Positions 62,026-64,000 of a stretch of DNA of 64,000 nucleotides are shown piece by piece (positions within the stretch are counted from its first letter, which is position 1; each line of letters begins with the position of its first letter). The stretch is from the NCBI GenBank assembly GCA_049522195.1, contig JBEKOB010000001.1:97432-161431 (forward strand), given 5' to 3'. This DNA is from UBA9647 sp049522195. Lineage in GTDB: Bacteria; Bacteroidota; Ignavibacteria; UBA10030. Position numbers and translations under genes: made by a program. The notes beneath the pieces were generated by a model, which saw nothing but the letters and a program-made list of their open reading frames with translations, ran no database searches and was not told the origin of the DNA.

Positions 62026-62517
62026 ATGGCTAAGCCGGAATATCCGGTGACGACTGCGGTAAGAATTCTTCGGGAGAAGAAAATAGATTTTCTGCCTCAC
62101 TTGTACACGTATGAGGAGCACGGCGGGACGAATCTTTCCGCTCTCGCATTGAACGTCCCCGAGCACGAGGTTGTGAAGACACTTGTGATGCAGACAGAAG
62201 AAAAGAAGCCGCTGCTCGTGTTGATGCATGGCGACCGGGAAGTTTCGACGAAACAGCTCGCACGCGTCACCGGAGCGAAGCGCGTCGAACCGTGCGATGA
62301 AACCACTGCGCAGAGGCACACCGGGTATCAATTCGGCGGAACGAGTCCCTTCGGAACAAAACATCCGCTCCCAGTGTACGCGGAGCGGACCATTTTCGCC
62401 CTGCCTCGAATTTTCATTAATGGGGGCAAACGAGGATTTCTTGTGGAAATTCGTCCTGCCGATTTGAAAAAAGCGTTTGAAGTCACCGAAGTTGAAGTGG
62501 CTATTTCACCAATCTAA
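62026..62517 (+). CDS. ybaK: YbaK/EbsC-type Cys-tRNA(Pro) deacylase
   Basis: This 163-residue protein, behind GAGGAG, has the YbaK signatures TTAVRILREKKIDFLPHLYT, VVKTLVMQTEEKKPLLVLM, the active-site Lys in DREVSTKQLARVTGAKRVEP, and GGTSPFGTKHPLPVYAE. YbaK hydrolyses Cys wrongly attached to tRNA-Pro and so guards translation. It lies 21 bases behind the ATL gene and 14 before the next gene, which suggests a small housekeeping operon. Confidence 0.93.
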   Translation: MAKPEYPVTTAVRILREKKIDFLPHLYTYEEHGGTNLSALALNVPEHEVVKTLVMQTEEKKPLLVLMHGDREVSTKQLARVTGAKRVEPCDETTAQRHTGYQFGGTSPFGTKHPLPVYAERTIFALPRIFINGGKRGFLVEIRPADLKKAFEVTEVEVAISPI

Positions 62518-62531
62518 TATCGGTTCTGACG

Positions 62532-63770
62532 ATGAATATCATTGAATGGACTACAGAATTGCGCCTCGCGTTGGCGCTCGCACTTGGCTTTCTTGTGGGA
62601 CTCGAGCGGGAAAGCACAAAGATCGAGCAGGGGAGCGTCATATTTGGTGGAGTTCGGACATATCCGATCATCAGCTTGCTTGGTTTCGGGTGCGCGTGGC
62701 TCCAACGCTCTGGCGTTGGTTTCATGCTCCCCGTGGGTTTGTCTGTGATGGGAGTACTCGCCGCTATTGCCTATTCCACAAAAACGAGGTCGGGGCATCA
62801 CGGATTCACCAGTGAAGCATCCGCTCTCCTGACGTTTGTCGTCGGTGCCGTCGCGCTTCTGGCGGATGTCTGGATAGCCATGGCCCTCGCAGTCGTCAAC
62901 ACAGTTCTTCTTTCCGAAAAAGCAGAACTGGAAACCTATCTCGACAGCTTCAACAAGGTGGAGTTTCTCGCCGTCGTCAAATTCATCCTGGTGACGGTTA
63001 TTATTCTCCCTGTCCTGCCGAATCAGGACTACACGCAGTTCGGCCTCAATCCGACCCGGATCTGGCAGATTGTTATCCTCGTGTCGAGCATTGGGTTTGT
63101 TGGATACTTCTTATCAAAGAGATTCGGAAATAAGGTGAGCCTGTGGTTGTCCGGTGTTGTCGGCGGCATCGTGTCAAGCACAGCCACGACCGTCGCACTG
63201 GGGCGCATAGCTCACAAAAGCCCGGAACACTCGGGGATGGCGCTCCAGGCTTCCATCCTTGCTTCCAGCATGATGTATCTCCGCATTCTTGTTCTGATCC
63301 TCGTTATCAATCCGGCGTTCCTCCCGGCGATGTGGTGGAGATTGACACTTCTGTTTTTTGTTGGGGTAGTGCTGTCGTTTCGCATCCGACCGTCGGGCGA
63401 GTCGGAAGAAATGGCGACATTTCCCAACTTGCACAATCCATTCGAGATCCGGCCATCCATTGTATTTGCGCTAGCGTTCGTCCTGCTGATGATCGTGACG
63501 AAACTCATCGAACAGCGGTTGGGGAGCACGGGGCTTCTCGTTTTGTCTGCGGTGGTCGGTTTCACGGACATTACGCCGTACATCCTTTCGCTGCTTCATC
63601 CTTCTGCCACAATGGCCCGGTCCGTCATTCTCGCTCTCACGGTTGCGATGATGAGCAACACGATGGCCAAGTCCATTTACTTCGCCTCAATTGTTCCCGA
63701 GGCGCGCAGAGAAACATTCCTACGTTATGGTGTCTGGGCGGCGTTGCACATTCCTCTCCTGGTTGTGTAG
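62532..63770 (+). CDS. MgtC/SapB-domain membrane protein with DUF4010
   Basis: This 412-residue protein has about ten or more membrane helices. The N-terminal third is MgtC/SapB-like: ALALALGFLVGLERES, then GGVRTYPIISLLGFG and HHGFTSEASALLTFVVGAV. The rest is the DUF4010 permease-like domain (SGVVGGIVSSTATTVALGRI, ASSMMYLRILVLILVINPAF). Proteins of this architecture are widespread and uncharacterised; magnesium-linked transport is often suggested for the MgtC part. The stop codon is followed by a repeat-rich non-coding stretch to the window end. Confidence 0.88.
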   Translation: MNIIEWTTELRLALALALGFLVGLERESTKIEQGSVIFGGVRTYPIISLLGFGCAWLQRSGVGFMLPVGLSVMGVLAAIAYSTKTRSGHHGFTSEASALLTFVVGAVALLADVWIAMALAVVNTVLLSEKAELETYLDSFNKVEFLAVVKFILVTVIILPVLPNQDYTQFGLNPTRIWQIVILVSSIGFVGYFLSKRFGNKVSLWLSGVVGGIVSSTATTVALGRIAHKSPEHSGMALQASILASSMMYLRILVLILVINPAFLPAMWWRLTLLFFVGVVLSFRIRPSGESEEMATFPNLHNPFEIRPSIVFALAFVLLMIVTKLIEQRLGSTGLLVLSAVVGFTDITPYILSLLHPSATMARSVILALTVAMMSNTMAKSIYFASIVPEARRETFLRYGVWAALHIPLLVV

Positions 63771-63818
63771 GATTTATCTCAGTACCACCTACAGAGGGCA
63801 TGCTAAGACGTTCTGACA

Positions 63819-63931
63819 AATCCTTCGACCCTTCGGCTTCGCTCAGGGTCGAATCCTGAGCCCCATTCTTTGCTTGTCGAAGGTGGAGTCGAAGGATTCG
63901 ACTCGCCGCGCTCGCTCATGACGTTGGGGGA
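63819..63931. repeat. Complex inverted-repeat element at the window edge
   Basis: AATCCTTCGAC (63819-63829) has its exact reverse complement GTCGAAGGATT at 63888-63898. Inside, CGACCCT and AGGGTCG form a second stem and TTGTCGAAGG repeats the outer arm. GCTCAGG and CTTCGAC modules of this kind are common dispersed intergenic elements. No gene is seen from 63771 to 64000. Confidence 0.6.
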
Positions 63932-64000
63932 ACAAAGCTCGCCAAGAACTTGCATTTATTTCCCAGCTGTACAAAATTGCGCTTTCATAATACGATACTC

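Overview
The window reads as a chromosomal segment of a member of the Bacteroidota/Ignavibacteria (FCB) clade. The signs are type IX secretion (T9SS) C-terminal sorting domains on three large exported proteins, a PorV-like outer-membrane protein, a GWxTD-domain protein, a DUF2723 glycosyltransferase and a BtuB/BtuG-type vitamin B12 receptor pair. Unlike many Bacteroidetes, most genes carry clear GGAGG-type ribosome binding sites, several starts are TTG or GTG, and a few TTGACA-N17-TAnnnT promoters are visible. This fits Ignavibacteria better than Bacteroidia, but the taxonomic call is inference. No rRNA, tRNA, CRISPR array or complete insertion sequence was seen.

Layout. 1-9.3 kb: the end of a T9SS cargo protein, a PorV-like protein, a PIG-L-fold protein that has lost its metal-binding motifs, a GWxTD protein, an NHL propeller and ssb. 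9.3-15.4 kb: gamma-glutamyltransferase, REP-like palindromes flanking a frameshifted REP-associated transposase, then a cobalamin riboswitch with a probable attenuator, btuB and a btuG-like lipoprotein. 15.4-23.3 kb (minus strand): a tightly overlapped glycan operon with a GT2-flippase fusion, two GT4 enzymes, a GT2 and a DUF2723 membrane glycosyltransferase. 23.7-33.9 kb: two giant paralogous IPT/TIG-repeat T9SS proteins; the first carries an in-frame 123-bp insertion with near-perfect 10-bp direct repeats.

34.3-44.9 kb is the most striking part. Two units of [glutamate dehydrogenase + about 1000-aa protein with two receiver domains and a PEP-synthase-type ATP-binding domain] stand in tandem. 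A 70-aa zinc-ribbon protein and a third, distinct glutamate dehydrogenase are translationally coupled behind them. The first two dehydrogenases differ exactly at the residues known to set NAD versus NADP preference, so the array looks like a coenzyme-matched pair of enzymes, each with its own regulator. I consider this the best candidate for an undescribed system.

45-64 kb: a CBM20-like/esterase protein, then a peptidase-rich stretch (S9 peptidase, oligopeptidase B, S15-type hydrolase, M28 and M1 peptidases) with small membrane proteins. It is followed by fumarase, an alkyltransferase-like DNA repair protein, a YbaK deacylase and an MgtC/DUF4010 membrane protein. Together with gamma-glutamyltransferase and three glutamate dehydrogenases, this suggests a cell that lives largely on peptides and amino acids and sends carbon through glutamate and 2-oxoglutarate into the TCA cycle (inference).
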